From positions 62,001 to 126,000 of the forward strand of contig NC_009368.1 of the NCBI RefSeq assembly GCF_000092065.1: a DNA stretch of 64,000 bases, given 5' to 3'. The notes beneath the pieces were generated by a model. It had not been told where the DNA came from. It made no database searches and was given only the letters and a program-made list of their open reading frames with translations. Of this stretch, positions 20,200 through 29,063 are shown piece by piece. Made by a program: the position numbers and the translations under genes. This stretch comes from Ostreococcus lucimarinus CCE9901. Lineage: Eukaryota; Chlorophyta; Mamiellophyceae; Mamiellales; Bathycoccaceae. Every line of letters starts with the position of its first letter. Within the stretch, counting starts at the first letter, position 1.

Positions 20200-23100
20200 C
20201 TAGTCTAGAGCGTCTAAAGCGGCGGCGACGCGGCGCGCGCGTTTGCGGTGTCGCGCGCGACCGGCGTCGCCGAGCGCGCGCGTGGCGTGGAGACGCGCCC
20301 AGGCGCGAGCGGCGGCGGCGCGGCGCGCGTCGAACGCGCGACGTTTCGCGTGCACGCGCTCGACTCGGAGGGTTTCGTCGGGGCCTTCGTCCACGGTGAT
20401 CACGCCGAGCGCGGGCGTCGCGCGGATGTCGTCGTTCAGGGTGAGTCGGGCGAGCGGGGGCGCGAGACGCGATCGTCCCGAAGCCGACTTCGCGGGAACG
20501 TTGAGGTTTTCAACCGCGTGTCGTCGATCGTCGTTTTCGTCTGCATCGGCGTCCACGGGAAAGGAGCCGATGTCTGCGATGACTTGCTTCACCGCGGTGG
20601 ACAATGTGGTAGGTTTGAAGGCGCGAGGTTCGCGCTCGCGCGCGATTCGGGCGTCTCTCGCTCCGGCGTGCGCGCCGGCGTCGAGCAGTCGCAATTCCAG
20701 CTTTGGTCCGTGCGTGCGCGTCTGCGTGCACGACATTTGAACCCATACCTTCTGGAGAAGTGCGTAAGAGCGCACGACGGTGTCGTCGCTCGAACGCACG
20801 ACATTCAAGGAATCACCCTCGACGCTCGTCGAGCGCCGCAACGTTTCGCCGGCGACGCCGACGACGGGCGTCGCTTGAAGCCACTGTTTCGCGTCTTTGT
20901 CGTCAGGATCTCGCGTCTCAAACGTGCTTTCTTTGAGTTCTTCGATGGCGTTCCCCGCGTCATCGACGAGCCTGATCGGGGCCTTCATGTGAAACGCCGG
21001 CAGGAACACCATGACGCCGTCGTCGCGAATCTCGTGCACCACGGCGGGCTCAATCATCGGCTTTTCGCGCAAAAGCCACAAAAGATAGATTTCTCCACAC
21101 CGTGATTGCGCGTGTTTTGACGCACGATTGCGCTCGTTCAAGTGTTGCGCCAGAGAGTCCAGATCACGCTCCGTCGCTCTCTTCTCCGCCTCGGCGACAT
21201 CCACGGCGGCGATGAGCTGACGATGCACGACAACATCCGCATATCGACGAATAGGAGACGTGAAATGCGTGTAATACGTCAACGCGAGACCGTAATGCCC
21301 GAACCCACCATCGGCACCGGAAATGGACCCAGAACTGATGTATTGCGCCTCTGACATCGCGCGCGTGGCCAATCCTCTGAACAGGGTCGTCACCTCTGGC
21401 TCGGACGTCGCGGCGACGCGCGCCAACGACGCGTTCAACGCCTCACCGCTCGAACCGTCGAGCTCGATGCCTTTCGCCGCAGCAAGTTTTGTGAGCTCTT
21501 CAAAACCACCTTCGCGAGGTGGCGCGTGGCGCCGAAGAAGCGCGCGGGATGGAAATGCGCGGTGCGTCGTTCGCGCCGCCGCGCTATTCGCCAAAATCAT
21601 CAACTCGGCGACGACGCGCATCATCGGCACTTCATCTTTTTGTAAAACCTCCGTCGGTGTCTTCGTTTGTGCGTCGGTTTCAAATCTCAACTCGGCGCTC
21701 TCGAGCTCTACAGCGCCGTGCGCGAGCCGAATGGCGTTCGTCTTGTTCGCAAACGCCACGAGCGTTTGCAAATCCCCGCGAACGAGTTCGCGCTCTACGG
21801 CGTCAAACGTATCGCTCGAGTCACCGTGCGGCAGCGGTTGTCCGTCGTGAATCGCTTGGGCTTGGTAATACGTCATTTGATGTCTCGAATGGATCACCGT
21901 GCGACCGAGCCAAACGTCGACGACGTCGAGATTCCTATCGAGCGTCCAAACGCAACTCACCGCGAGGCGATCGCGTCGTTCCAACAGCGACGCCAAATTT
22001 TCGCTCAATAAGCTCGGAAGCATGTCCAAACGGCGATCGACCAAATACACCGTCGTTCCACGCATTTGTGCCTCGTGATCGAGCAACGTTCCGGGGCGCA
22101 CGAAGTACGACACGTCCGCGATGTGAACGCCGATTTCGACGCGATCGGCTGAGACGTGCACGCTCAGCGCGTCGTCGACGTCGGTACATCCCGGGGGATC
22201 TATTGAACACGCTCTGTGATGGCGCAAGTCTCTCCTTTTCTCGATTTCTTCTTTGGGCACCATCCAATCGGCGCCTTCGCGCGGGAGCTCCGCGAGCGCA
22301 CGCGCGCCAAACGGCTCCGCGGGAATGTCGTAACGCGCCAACAGCGCCGCCATCTCGCCGTCGACCTCTCCCACGCCACCGAGAATTTTCACCAAGTGTC
22401 CGCTCGGGTAGCGCTGATTCGCCAGCCAGCGATCGATGCGCACGATGAAGCGCTGACCGACCAAGTCCCGCGCGCGGCGTGTCAAGAGTTTCACTTTGAC
22501 GATTTTTGAATCCATCGGCACGCAGAGCGCGCCGTTTCGTTCGCCGCGCGCGTCGCTCTTCAAGTCTTCCTCATCCACGACATCCAAACACGCCACGACG
22601 TCCAGCGTGGCGCGATGCGTGATGCCCACGACTCGTCCCGTGCGAACCTTTGACGTCGTCGTCGTCTGGTCGCCGTCTTCGAGCGTCACCGACGTCGCCG
22701 TCGCCGCGCGCCACTCGTCCTCGGGACAAATCTCCACCGCCACCGAGTCCCCATGAATCGCTCGATTCATCGCGTGTTTCGACGGTATGAGCACCCCATC
22801 GACGAACCCTTCGCACACCGCGCCTAACCGTTGCACTCGAAGCGCGCCGAGGACGATCGTCCCCGCCGCCGCGCCCTCGGCGATTTCTCCCTCGCTCCGG
22901 TGCGCGTCGTACGACGTCCCCGCTCCCGCGTTCCCGCCCGCGTCCTCCGCGTCCGCCCCGTCCGCCGCCACCGCCGCCTCGTACGCCTCGCGCGCGATTT
23001 CTCGACCCTCTCCGTCGCAGTACGCGTCGATGAACGCCTCGACGCTCAGCACCTCGACGTTCGCGTTCGCGTTCGCGTTCGCGTTCGCGCGTCCCGCGAG

Positions 23101-23571
23101 CGCGTCCGACGCCACCACCACCGGAAACTTCCCTCCGACCTTCTCCGCGTAATACGCCGCCACCGCCACTTCCCTCGACGCGAACGCGCCGTCGCCCGAC
23201 GTCGCGCGCGCGATCTCCGCGCAGTGTTCGTCGTCGAAGACGAAGGCGCCGCCGCGCGCCGTCCCGCCGCGCGCCGTCCCGCGCGCGCGCCGCCCACCGC
23301 GCCCGACGCGCGTCGATCGCAGCGCGATCACGTCGCGCGCGCACCGCGGATCGCTGAAAACGTCTCCGTGCGCGCGCCAGGCGGCGGCGTCCGGGACGAC
23401 GTAGCACCGCGCGCCGTCGTCGGCGCTCGCGAGCGCGGCGGCGCAGCCGCGCGCGAGGTTGAGCGCGCGGTGACGCGCGCACTCGGCGCTGCCGCACGCG
23501 ACGTCGTCGCGGGCGTAGGTTTCGCGCGCGCGACGACCGGGTTCGCGGCGCGCGCGCGCGTCGCGCGACAT
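20200..23571 (-). CDS. DIS3: Exosome 3'-5' exoribonuclease DIS3/RRP44
   Basis: Catalytic RNase II subunit of the exosome. 1123 residues from MSRDARARREPG; an in-frame start at 23670 adds 33 basic residues. Order: a CR3-like Cys/His patch (DDVACGSAECARH), a PIN-like domain to about residue 190, cold-shock/OB segments, the RNB domain with the four-Asp motif IDPPGCTDVDDAL, then a C-terminal S1-like region. RNB continuity is shown by HIADVSYFVRPGTLLD, TVYLVDRRLDMLP, FTSPIRRYADVVVHRQL and LNERNRASKHAQSRCGEIY. The exonuclease should be active. The PIN domain keeps two candidate Asp (VVPDAAAW, ASDALAG) but seems to lack the Glu and Asp aligned with human E97 and D146. A (GTTCGC)5 run at 23059-23088 encodes an Asn-Ala repeat in the PIN region. 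Confidence 0.92.
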   Translation of the reverse strand: MSRDARARREPGRRARETYARDDVACGSAECARHRALNLARGCAAALASADDGARCYVVPDAAAWRAHGDVFSDPRCARDVIALRSTRVGRGGRRARGTARGGTARGGAFVFDDEHCAEIARATSGDGAFASREVAVAAYYAEKVGGKFPVVVASDALAGRANANANANANVEVLSVEAFIDAYCDGEGREIAREAYEAAVAADGADAEDAGGNAGAGTSYDAHRSEGEIAEGAAAGTIVLGALRVQRLGAVCEGFVDGVLIPSKHAMNRAIHGDSVAVEICPEDEWRAATATSVTLEDGDQTTTTSKVRTGRVVGITHRATLDVVACLDVVDEEDLKSDARGERNGALCVPMDSKIVKVKLLTRRARDLVGQRFIVRIDRWLANQRYPSGHLVKILGGVGEVDGEMAALLARYDIPAEPFGARALAELPREGADWMVPKEEIEKRRDLRHHRACSIDPPGCTDVDDALSVHVSADRVEIGVHIADVSYFVRPGTLLDHEAQMRGTTVYLVDRRLDMLPSLLSENLASLLERRDRLAVSCVWTLDRNLDVVDVWLGRTVIHSRHQMTYYQAQAIHDGQPLPHGDSSDTFDAVERELVRGDLQTLVAFANKTNAIRLAHGAVELESAELRFETDAQTKTPTEVLQKDEVPMMRVVAELMILANSAAARTTHRAFPSRALLRRHAPPREGGFEELTKLAAAKGIELDGSSGEALNASLARVAATSEPEVTTLFRGLATRAMSEAQYISSGSISGADGGFGHYGLALTYYTHFTSPIRRYADVVVHRQLIAAVDVAEAEKRATERDLDSLAQHLNERNRASKHAQSRCGEIYLLWLLREKPMIEPAVVHEIRDDGVMVFLPAFHMKAPIRLVDDAGNAIEELKESTFETRDPDDKDAKQWLQATPVVGVAGETLRRSTSVEGDSLNVVRSSDDTVVRSYALLQKVWVQMSCTQTRTHGPKLELRLLDAGAHAGARDARIAREREPRAFKPTTLSTAVKQVIADIGSFPVDADADENDDRRHAVENLNVPAKSASGRSRLAPPLARLTLNDDIRATPALGVITVDEGPDETLRVERVHAKRRAFDARRAAAARAWARLHATRALGDAGRARHRKRARRVAAALDALD
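23059..23088. repeat. (GTTCGC)5 hexanucleotide run inside DIS3
   Basis: Five perfect copies of GTTCGC. Read on the minus strand it encodes alternating Ala and Asn residues in a loop of the PIN-like domain of DIS3, so length changes would stay in frame. Confidence 0.95.
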
Positions 23572-23733
23572 CGCGCGAGGCGCGGTGCGCGGCTCGGGAC
23601 GCCGACGCGCCGCGAACGACGCGACGCGACGCGACGACGCGCGTTCGCGCGCGCGCGCGCGCGCGCACATCTATAATCTACGTTACACTTCGCCGCGCGC
23701 CGACCCGCGTCGCGCGCGCCGTCCGCGTCTAAA

Positions 23734-24441
23734 TCACGTCCCGCGCGCGCAGCTCGCGAGCGCCCGCGCGGCGCCGCGCGCCGCCCCTTCGAACGGATTC
23801 AACCCGCTCTCACCGCGTCGCCACGCCTCGACGGCGCTCTCACCCCTCGCGTACATCGCCATTCGCCCCCACGTCGTCACCACGCGCCCCGAGCCGCGAT
23901 GCACGACCGCCACCGTCGGCAGCGTCGTCGCGCCGAGCGCTCTCAAGATGAAATTCGTCTCGCGCGCGCGCGAGTACGACGCGTCCCCCTCCCGCGCCTC
24001 CGCCGCTCGCAGCGTCTCGTCCCGCGTCCCGCTCGCTTCCACCGCTCTGTCCACGCACTCGTACCCGTTGTTCGCGTCGCACGCGATCAAGACGACGTCG
24101 CACGCGTCGCGCCGCGCCGCCGCGAGCGCGACGACGCGCGGCGCGAACGCGCGACACGCCCCGCAGTCGTCCCTCGTGAAGCACGCGACGAGCAGCGGTC
24201 GCGTCGCCTCGGACCCGCTCGAGAGATTCACCGCGCGTCCGCGCGCGTCGACGAGCGGGAGATTCGCGAGCGCGGCGGCGACGTCGCGCGTCCCGTCGTC
24301 GTCGTCCGTCATCGCGAAGCAATCATCGCGACGCGTCGCGTCGTCGCGCGTCCCGACGCCGCGACACGCCGCGCACGCCGCGAACCCATCGCTCGCGCAC
24401 GTCGCGCCCGTGCCCGCGCACGCGTCGCACGCGCGCGCCAT
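23734..24441 (-). CDS. Thioredoxin-fold protein with N-terminal CxxCxGxG zinc motifs
   Basis: 235 residues. The N-terminus has two DnaJ-like cysteine motifs, CDACAGTG (residues 5-12) and CAACRGVG (23-30), with Cys15 between, which could bind one zinc. A thioredoxin-like domain follows: [20 protein letters not shown] with the redox pair Cys93-Gly-Ala-Cys96, a strand [11 protein letters not shown], and the cis-Pro strand [17 protein letters not shown]. This resembles tryparedoxin or nucleoredoxin-like proteins, but the zinc-motif fusion is not one I can name. Partners and localisation are unknown; no signal peptide or clear transit peptide is present. The start codon lies 42 bp from the divergent SEC61 gamma start. 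Confidence 0.75.
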   Translation of the reverse strand: MARACDACAGTGATCASDGFAACAACRGVGTRDDATRRDDCFAMTDDDDGTRDVAAALANLPLVDARGRAVNLSSGSEATRPLLVACFTRDDCGACRAFAPRVVALAAARRDACDVVLIACDANNGYECVDRAVEASGTRDETLRAAEAREGDASYSRARETNFILRALGATTLPTVAVVHRGSGRVVTTWGRMAMYARGESAVEAWRRGESGLNPFEGAARGAARALASCARGT

Positions 24442-24483
24442 TTGTGTGACGACGCGCCGTGTGACGCCAGACCGCGACGCGTC

Positions 24484-24690
24484 ATGGAAGTCGCCGACAT
24501 CGCCGTCAAGCCCGTGCGCGACTTCGCGCGCGACAGCGCGCGGCTGGTGAAGAAGTGCGCCAAGCCCGACGCGCGCGAGTTCTGGAAGATCGCCGCGCGA
24601 ACGGCGACGGGGTTCGTCATCATGGGATTCGTGGGATTCTTCGTCAAGCTCATCTTCATCCCGATCAACAACATCATCCTGAGCAGCTGA
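24484..24690 (+). CDS. SEC61G: Protein transport protein SEC61 subunit gamma
   Basis: Small tail-anchored subunit of the ER translocon (SecE homologue). 68 residues, the usual length. It starts [21 protein letters not shown], matching the amphipathic N-terminal helix, then [19 protein letters not shown] and a transmembrane helix (about residues 42-64) ending [11 protein letters not shown], which is close to the plant and animal sequence. The ATG at 24484 is chosen on homology; a longer upstream frame is spurious because it overlaps the divergent thioredoxin-like gene. The 42-bp gap between the two starts must hold both promoters. Confidence 0.95.
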   Translation: MEVADIAVKPVRDFARDSARLVKKCAKPDAREFWKIAARTATGFVIMGFVGFFVKLIFIPINNIILSS

Positions 24691-25196
24691 GCGCGCGCGA
24701 AGACGACGGCGGAGTAGCGCGTTTACGCTACGCGGATCGCGCGCGCGCGACGGGGCGCGCGCGGCGCGCGACGTCGGACGGGAGAGACGCGCGGACGGGA
24801 GACGCGCGATCGAGACGACGGACGCATCTCGTAAACGCGCGATCGGCGACGACGCGACGGCGCGATCGGGGACGACGCGACGGCGGAGCGGTCGCGCGAT
24901 GACGGCGGCGCGGACGCGCGACGATCGCGGCGACGCGCGACGCGAGGGTTGTAAGGATGTCTTAGGTCACGACTGCATGCCCGCGCGACGCGCGCGCGAC
25001 GCCGTCTCGCGGCGCTCGAGACGCCGCAGAGCGCGACTCGACGCGAACGGCGACGCGCGCGACGCGCGAACGCGAGGGACGCCGACGCGAACGCGCGACG
25101 CGCGACGCGCGCGGGACGAGACGCGACGCGCGAGCGACGCGGACGCGCGATCGACGACCGAACGCGTCAACACCCTTCGACGACCGCGGCGAGAAG
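24691..25196. other. GC-rich intergenic region with 23-bp tandem pair
   Basis: 506 bp of CGCG/GACG-rich sequence. It includes a near-perfect 23-bp tandem pair at 24841-24863 and 24864-24886 (GATCGGSGACGACGCGACGGC core). Open frames here are low complexity. I see no gene; it should hold the promoter of the downstream membrane protein. Confidence 0.5.
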
Positions 25197-28100
25197 ATGG
25201 CGCGCGGTGAGCGCGCGCCGCTGCTGGCGCGAGGCGAAGACGTCGAGCGCGGACTTCGCGATGACGACGCGGCGATCGGCGCGGCGGACGCGTCGAAAGG
25301 CGCGAGAGAGGGACGCGAGGGACGGGGAAGGACGCGGACGACGGCGCTGGCGCTGGGCGGATGCGCGGCGCTCGCGAGCGTCGCGGCGTACGCGATGACG
25401 GCGGGTTCGGGGTCGAAGGCGACGATGACGGCGAGCGGTGCGAGCTTGGGGGAGCGATTCGCGGCGAATCGGGCGCAGATGGTGGCGAGACGACGACAGG
25501 CGCGCGCGCGGGCGAATCGTAAACGCGCGGCGAACGAGCGAAGGATGAAGGCGGAACGCGAAGAAAAGGTGAATGAGGTTTTGATGACGCTCGCGAAGGA
25601 GAAGCCGGAAGACGCGAAGACGATGGTGGAGAATGCGATCGAGCGATGGGAGGCGAAGCAAGCGGCGCGAGCCAAGGCGAGCTTGGGCGAAGACGAACGG
25701 GCGCCGAAGCGGCGCGCGTCGCGTCGACGCGAACGACGCGAACACGCGCGCAGAAGCACCACGAAAGGACGCCGTGCTCACGTGGCCGAGGCGCGTATGG
25801 GCGTGGGCGCTGAGACGTCGGTGGAGAGTCTGTCCCGCGGAGACGCCGCCGTGCGAGCCAAGGGTGAAGAAAAAATTCGGCAAGTCGAGGACGAATCCGA
25901 TGAGCTCATCACTGAAATCAGTTCTTCCGTGGTCAAGCGCGTAGGAAAGATTAAGGCTGCAGCCGAGGCCGAAGGCTCGGAACAAGCGAGAGACGCCGCG
26001 CGAGCCGAGGCCGAGAAGTTTGTACAGGCGGCGAACGAACGCATCGAACGCATCGAAGAAAAGACGGCGACGCGCGTATCGATGATCAAGGATCTGACGA
26101 TGCAACACATGTCGTATGACGGTCGTAACGCGTACTCGGCGCAAGTGGGCCAGAGTGAGGTGGCCAACATGGGTGAATCCGAAACGAACGATCCTGACTC
26201 CGCCGACGAGCAAGAAGACGACGAGGACGAGGACGAGGAGTTGGTCGAAGATTTGCTGGCGGATGGCGAACAAGAACAAGAAGAACAAGAAGACGCTGGT
26301 AGTGGCAATCAGGTTGTGCCGGGGACGGCGACGGAGACGGAGACAGGGAGTGACGAAGAAGACGAGGCCAACGAAGCAGCCGAAGAAGAAGAAGAAGATC
26401 ATGAGATCAACAAGCTGTCCAACGTCGAACTCATTCAGTTATTGGATGACAAACTCGATAACCTGGAACAGAGTAACGAAGACTTCAAATCGGCGATTAC
26501 TGAGCAAATCGAAGGCTTGTCGACAAGAATGTCTAACCTCGAGAATTCATCGGAGGAGCTGCAGGACGACGTCACGGAGATGGCGCTCGACGAGCACTAC
26601 GACAACGACGAGGACGGCGACGGCGACAGCGACAGCGACAGCGACGAGGACGGCGACGAGGACGGCGACGGCGACGGCGACGGTTATCCCAGAGACGAGA
26701 CCATCGACGGCAACTACCCCACCGGGAACGGTAAATATCCCGCCGATAGCAACGGCAACTATCCCACCGCCCAAACCGTCACCGTCGATGAAAACGCCTT
26801 GAGCATCAGCGCGGTCAATGACCAAATTTCCAATCTCACGGCGCAGCTTCAGAACGCCACCGCCGCCGCCGCGCAAGCGCAAGCGACTCAGGAACAATTG
26901 GATCAGACGCGAGCTGAGCTTGCGGCGGCGCAAGCGCAGCTTAACGCTCGTTACTTCGATTTGGACGTTTTCCGTAGGCGTCCGGTCGGTCTCGAACCGG
27001 ATTTCCAAACCAGTGACCCGACCGCGGAATCTGGCGCATTTTACGCTTGCGACGTGCAAAATCAATGCATGACGGGCGCGACGCTTTTGACACGTAATAA
27101 TAAGTTGCTCGCGATGAAGGGCGTGTGCGACAACGGCGCGAAGTCGACGGATTTGTCTTCAGGATCCTATGAAATGTTCCCGACGCACGGTACGATTGAC
27201 TTTTCGTCGACGGACACCGACAACGAGTGCACGATGGAATTCGGTGAAAACTCGCGGTCGGTTTGGATTCGCAAGGAAAATGATTTTGTCATCGCCATGT
27301 CCAAGGACGGCTCCGCACACACGCGGTGTGGTCGCGATGTCGCGAGCGCGTCTTCCATCAAGTATCAGTGCCAAAATCCGAAAGCGTGCATCACGGGATA
27401 TCACATCAAGAATCAGTACGGCAACTTCGATGGCGACGCGAGCACACGCACCGAAGAAGACTTGGCTATATCCGTCGTTGATTTCGTGTGCTCCGACGGC
27501 AGTTTCGCCGTCGACCCGGTTTCACTGCGACCGGATTACGGCCAAATTAGAGTTGAACCAGAATTTACCATTGGCTTGGCGAACACGCCGCGAAAGGATG
27601 GTTCGGTCAGGCGCACGGTGACGCCGTATTTGCGACTCAAGACGAATACGGTAGTGAGCGATTCGTTTCTCTTGGCTGTTCGCGTCCGCGACGTGACCGC
27701 GTTGACCGAACAAGAGAAACACGGTTGGTGTACGCAACAACACGTGCAAGCGCACCTAAACGCTCCGCACACGTGCAAAGATGGAAGCAAGCTGTGCGCG
27801 AAGCCGGCGTTTGTGTTCAACCCAGGCGGATCAGAGTATGAGTTGAAATTTGGCGAACAGACGTTCGATCTTCTCGACGCCCAAGCGCACGAATCCGCGC
27901 GCATCGTCGTTGAGAACGAAGACCAAGCAAACGACGCACGCGTCAAAAACTTTCCGATGCCGGCGAATGAGGAATTCTTCATGTTTGGTCATCACTACGA
28001 AGTGTGCGTCGCCGCCATCGAGCGTTCGAGCTTCAAAACTAAAATCATCGACCCAAGCACGGGCGCGGTGAAGGATTCGTTCTACAATCGCCACCTCGAC

Positions 28101-28466
28101 GGTTCCGCGCACCTCGTCGGCTTGGCCACGACGGGCGAGCTCTCCGTCACCATGGAAGGGGGACCGAGACACTTCAACATCGTCGCTCCAGCGGCGCCGA
28201 CGACCGCTGATTTACAAAATCTTCAGTGTTACGACAACGATTGCGCCATTTCGGGCGGTGTCGCCCCGGTGGTGAGCGCGCAGAGCCAAGTGTCGCCGCA
28301 ACCGACGCCGCAACCGACGCCGGCGCCGCAACCGACGCCGCGACCGAACGACGGCGTCGCGACGCTCGCCAAGGAATCCGCGCAGCAAAAGACGCACGTC
28401 ACCACCGTCCTCGACGCGCGCAAAGCGCTCGAAGCGCGTCTCCAAGACGCGCAGCGGCGCCATTAA
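25197..28466 (+). CDS. Type II membrane protein with coiled coil, acidic repeats and Cys-rich ectodomain, unknown
   Basis: 1089 residues, single exon. I do not recognise the family. The N-terminal tail has an acidic dileucine-type signal (ERAPLL, residues 5-10), a basic stretch, then one transmembrane helix at about 48-70 with no cleavable signal peptide, so the bulk should be luminal or extracellular. Residues 85-330 are basic, then Glu-rich coiled coil; 335-440 are very acidic; near 470-495 is a DG/DS repeat, followed by Gly-Asn-Tyr-Pro-rich short repeats (GNYPT, GKYPA). From about 585 a globular region holds some 14 cysteines (for example CDVQNQC, CQNPKAC, CKDGSKLC). The C-terminus has PQPTPQPTPAPQPTPRP. 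Dileucine signals of this type direct proteins to vacuole-like compartments in other eukaryotes; that placement is inference. Confidence 0.85.
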   Translation: MARGERAPLLARGEDVERGLRDDDAAIGAADASKGAREGREGRGRTRTTALALGGCAALASVAAYAMTAGSGSKATMTASGASLGERFAANRAQMVARRRQARARANRKRAANERRMKAEREEKVNEVLMTLAKEKPEDAKTMVENAIERWEAKQAARAKASLGEDERAPKRRASRRRERREHARRSTTKGRRAHVAEARMGVGAETSVESLSRGDAAVRAKGEEKIRQVEDESDELITEISSSVVKRVGKIKAAAEAEGSEQARDAARAEAEKFVQAANERIERIEEKTATRVSMIKDLTMQHMSYDGRNAYSAQVGQSEVANMGESETNDPDSADEQEDDEDEDEELVEDLLADGEQEQEEQEDAGSGNQVVPGTATETETGSDEEDEANEAAEEEEEDHEINKLSNVELIQLLDDKLDNLEQSNEDFKSAITEQIEGLSTRMSNLENSSEELQDDVTEMALDEHYDNDEDGDGDSDSDSDEDGDEDGDGDGDGYPRDETIDGNYPTGNGKYPADSNGNYPTAQTVTVDENALSISAVNDQISNLTAQLQNATAAAAQAQATQEQLDQTRAELAAAQAQLNARYFDLDVFRRRPVGLEPDFQTSDPTAESGAFYACDVQNQCMTGATLLTRNNKLLAMKGVCDNGAKSTDLSSGSYEMFPTHGTIDFSSTDTDNECTMEFGENSRSVWIRKENDFVIAMSKDGSAHTRCGRDVASASSIKYQCQNPKACITGYHIKNQYGNFDGDASTRTEEDLAISVVDFVCSDGSFAVDPVSLRPDYGQIRVEPEFTIGLANTPRKDGSVRRTVTPYLRLKTNTVVSDSFLLAVRVRDVTALTEQEKHGWCTQQHVQAHLNAPHTCKDGSKLCAKPAFVFNPGGSEYELKFGEQTFDLLDAQAHESARIVVENEDQANDARVKNFPMPANEEFFMFGHHYEVCVAAIERSSFKTKIIDPSTGAVKDSFYNRHLDGSAHLVGLATTGELSVTMEGGPRHFNIVAPAAPTTADLQNLQCYDNDCAISGGVAPVVSAQSQVSPQPTPQPTPAPQPTPRPNDGVATLAKESAQQKTHVTTVLDARKALEARLQDAQRRH

Positions 28467-28484
28467 AGTAGCCCCATTAAAGTA
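28457..28484. repeat. 14-bp tandem duplication over a stop codon
   Basis: GCGCCATTAAAGTA (28457-28470) is followed directly by GCCCCATTAAAGTA (28471-28484), one mismatch. The first copy contains the TAA stop of the 1089-residue protein (28464-28466). Confidence 0.9.
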
Positions 28485-29063
28485 CCCTTGTAACGCGTCG
28501 ACGCCGCCGCGTCCCGGTAGGGCTACACCACAATCCAACGCATCGCCGCGTCACGATCCGCCGCGCGGTGCGTCCTCGACCGCGCGCCTCGACCTCGATC
28601 TCGACCTCGACTCGACCTCGACCACGACCAAGTCAGCTGCCGACGGTCGCGACGCTCGTCGTCGCACCGCCACCCGTCGGCGCGTTACGCTCGTGGGACA
28701 ACGAATGCCGAATGCGACCGAACGCGCGCGTCGTTCTGACGCGCGTCGTCCTCGGAAGCGCGGCGCACTCGCGCGTGCGCTCGGACGTCCGCGTGCGCGC
28801 GGACGCGCCGAGCGACGCGCGGGACATCACATCGCGACGCGCGCGTCTCGCGCGGGACGGGGACGACGACGAAACGCTCGACTGACGCGCGGGACCGGAC
28901 TCGGGTTTTTACGACGCTTCGCAGGGACGGACGCGCGCGATGACGTCGCGACGGGCGCGGTGAATCGTTCACACTGTGAATCGTTTAAACAGTGTTGTTG
29001 TAATTTTACAAAGTGTTGTGCGGTGATAAAACTAAACCGAGACGACGCGCGTCGACGAACGAG
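28467..29063. other. Convergent intergenic region
   Basis: About 600 bp between two convergent 3' ends. The left part has short CTCGAC/TCGACC tandem runs (about 28585-28625). The right part (about 28970-29040) is AT-richer, with a small hairpin TTCACACTGTGAA and a TTTAAACAGTGTTG segment, consistent with 3' UTR of NDUFV1. No coding exon supported. Confidence 0.5.
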
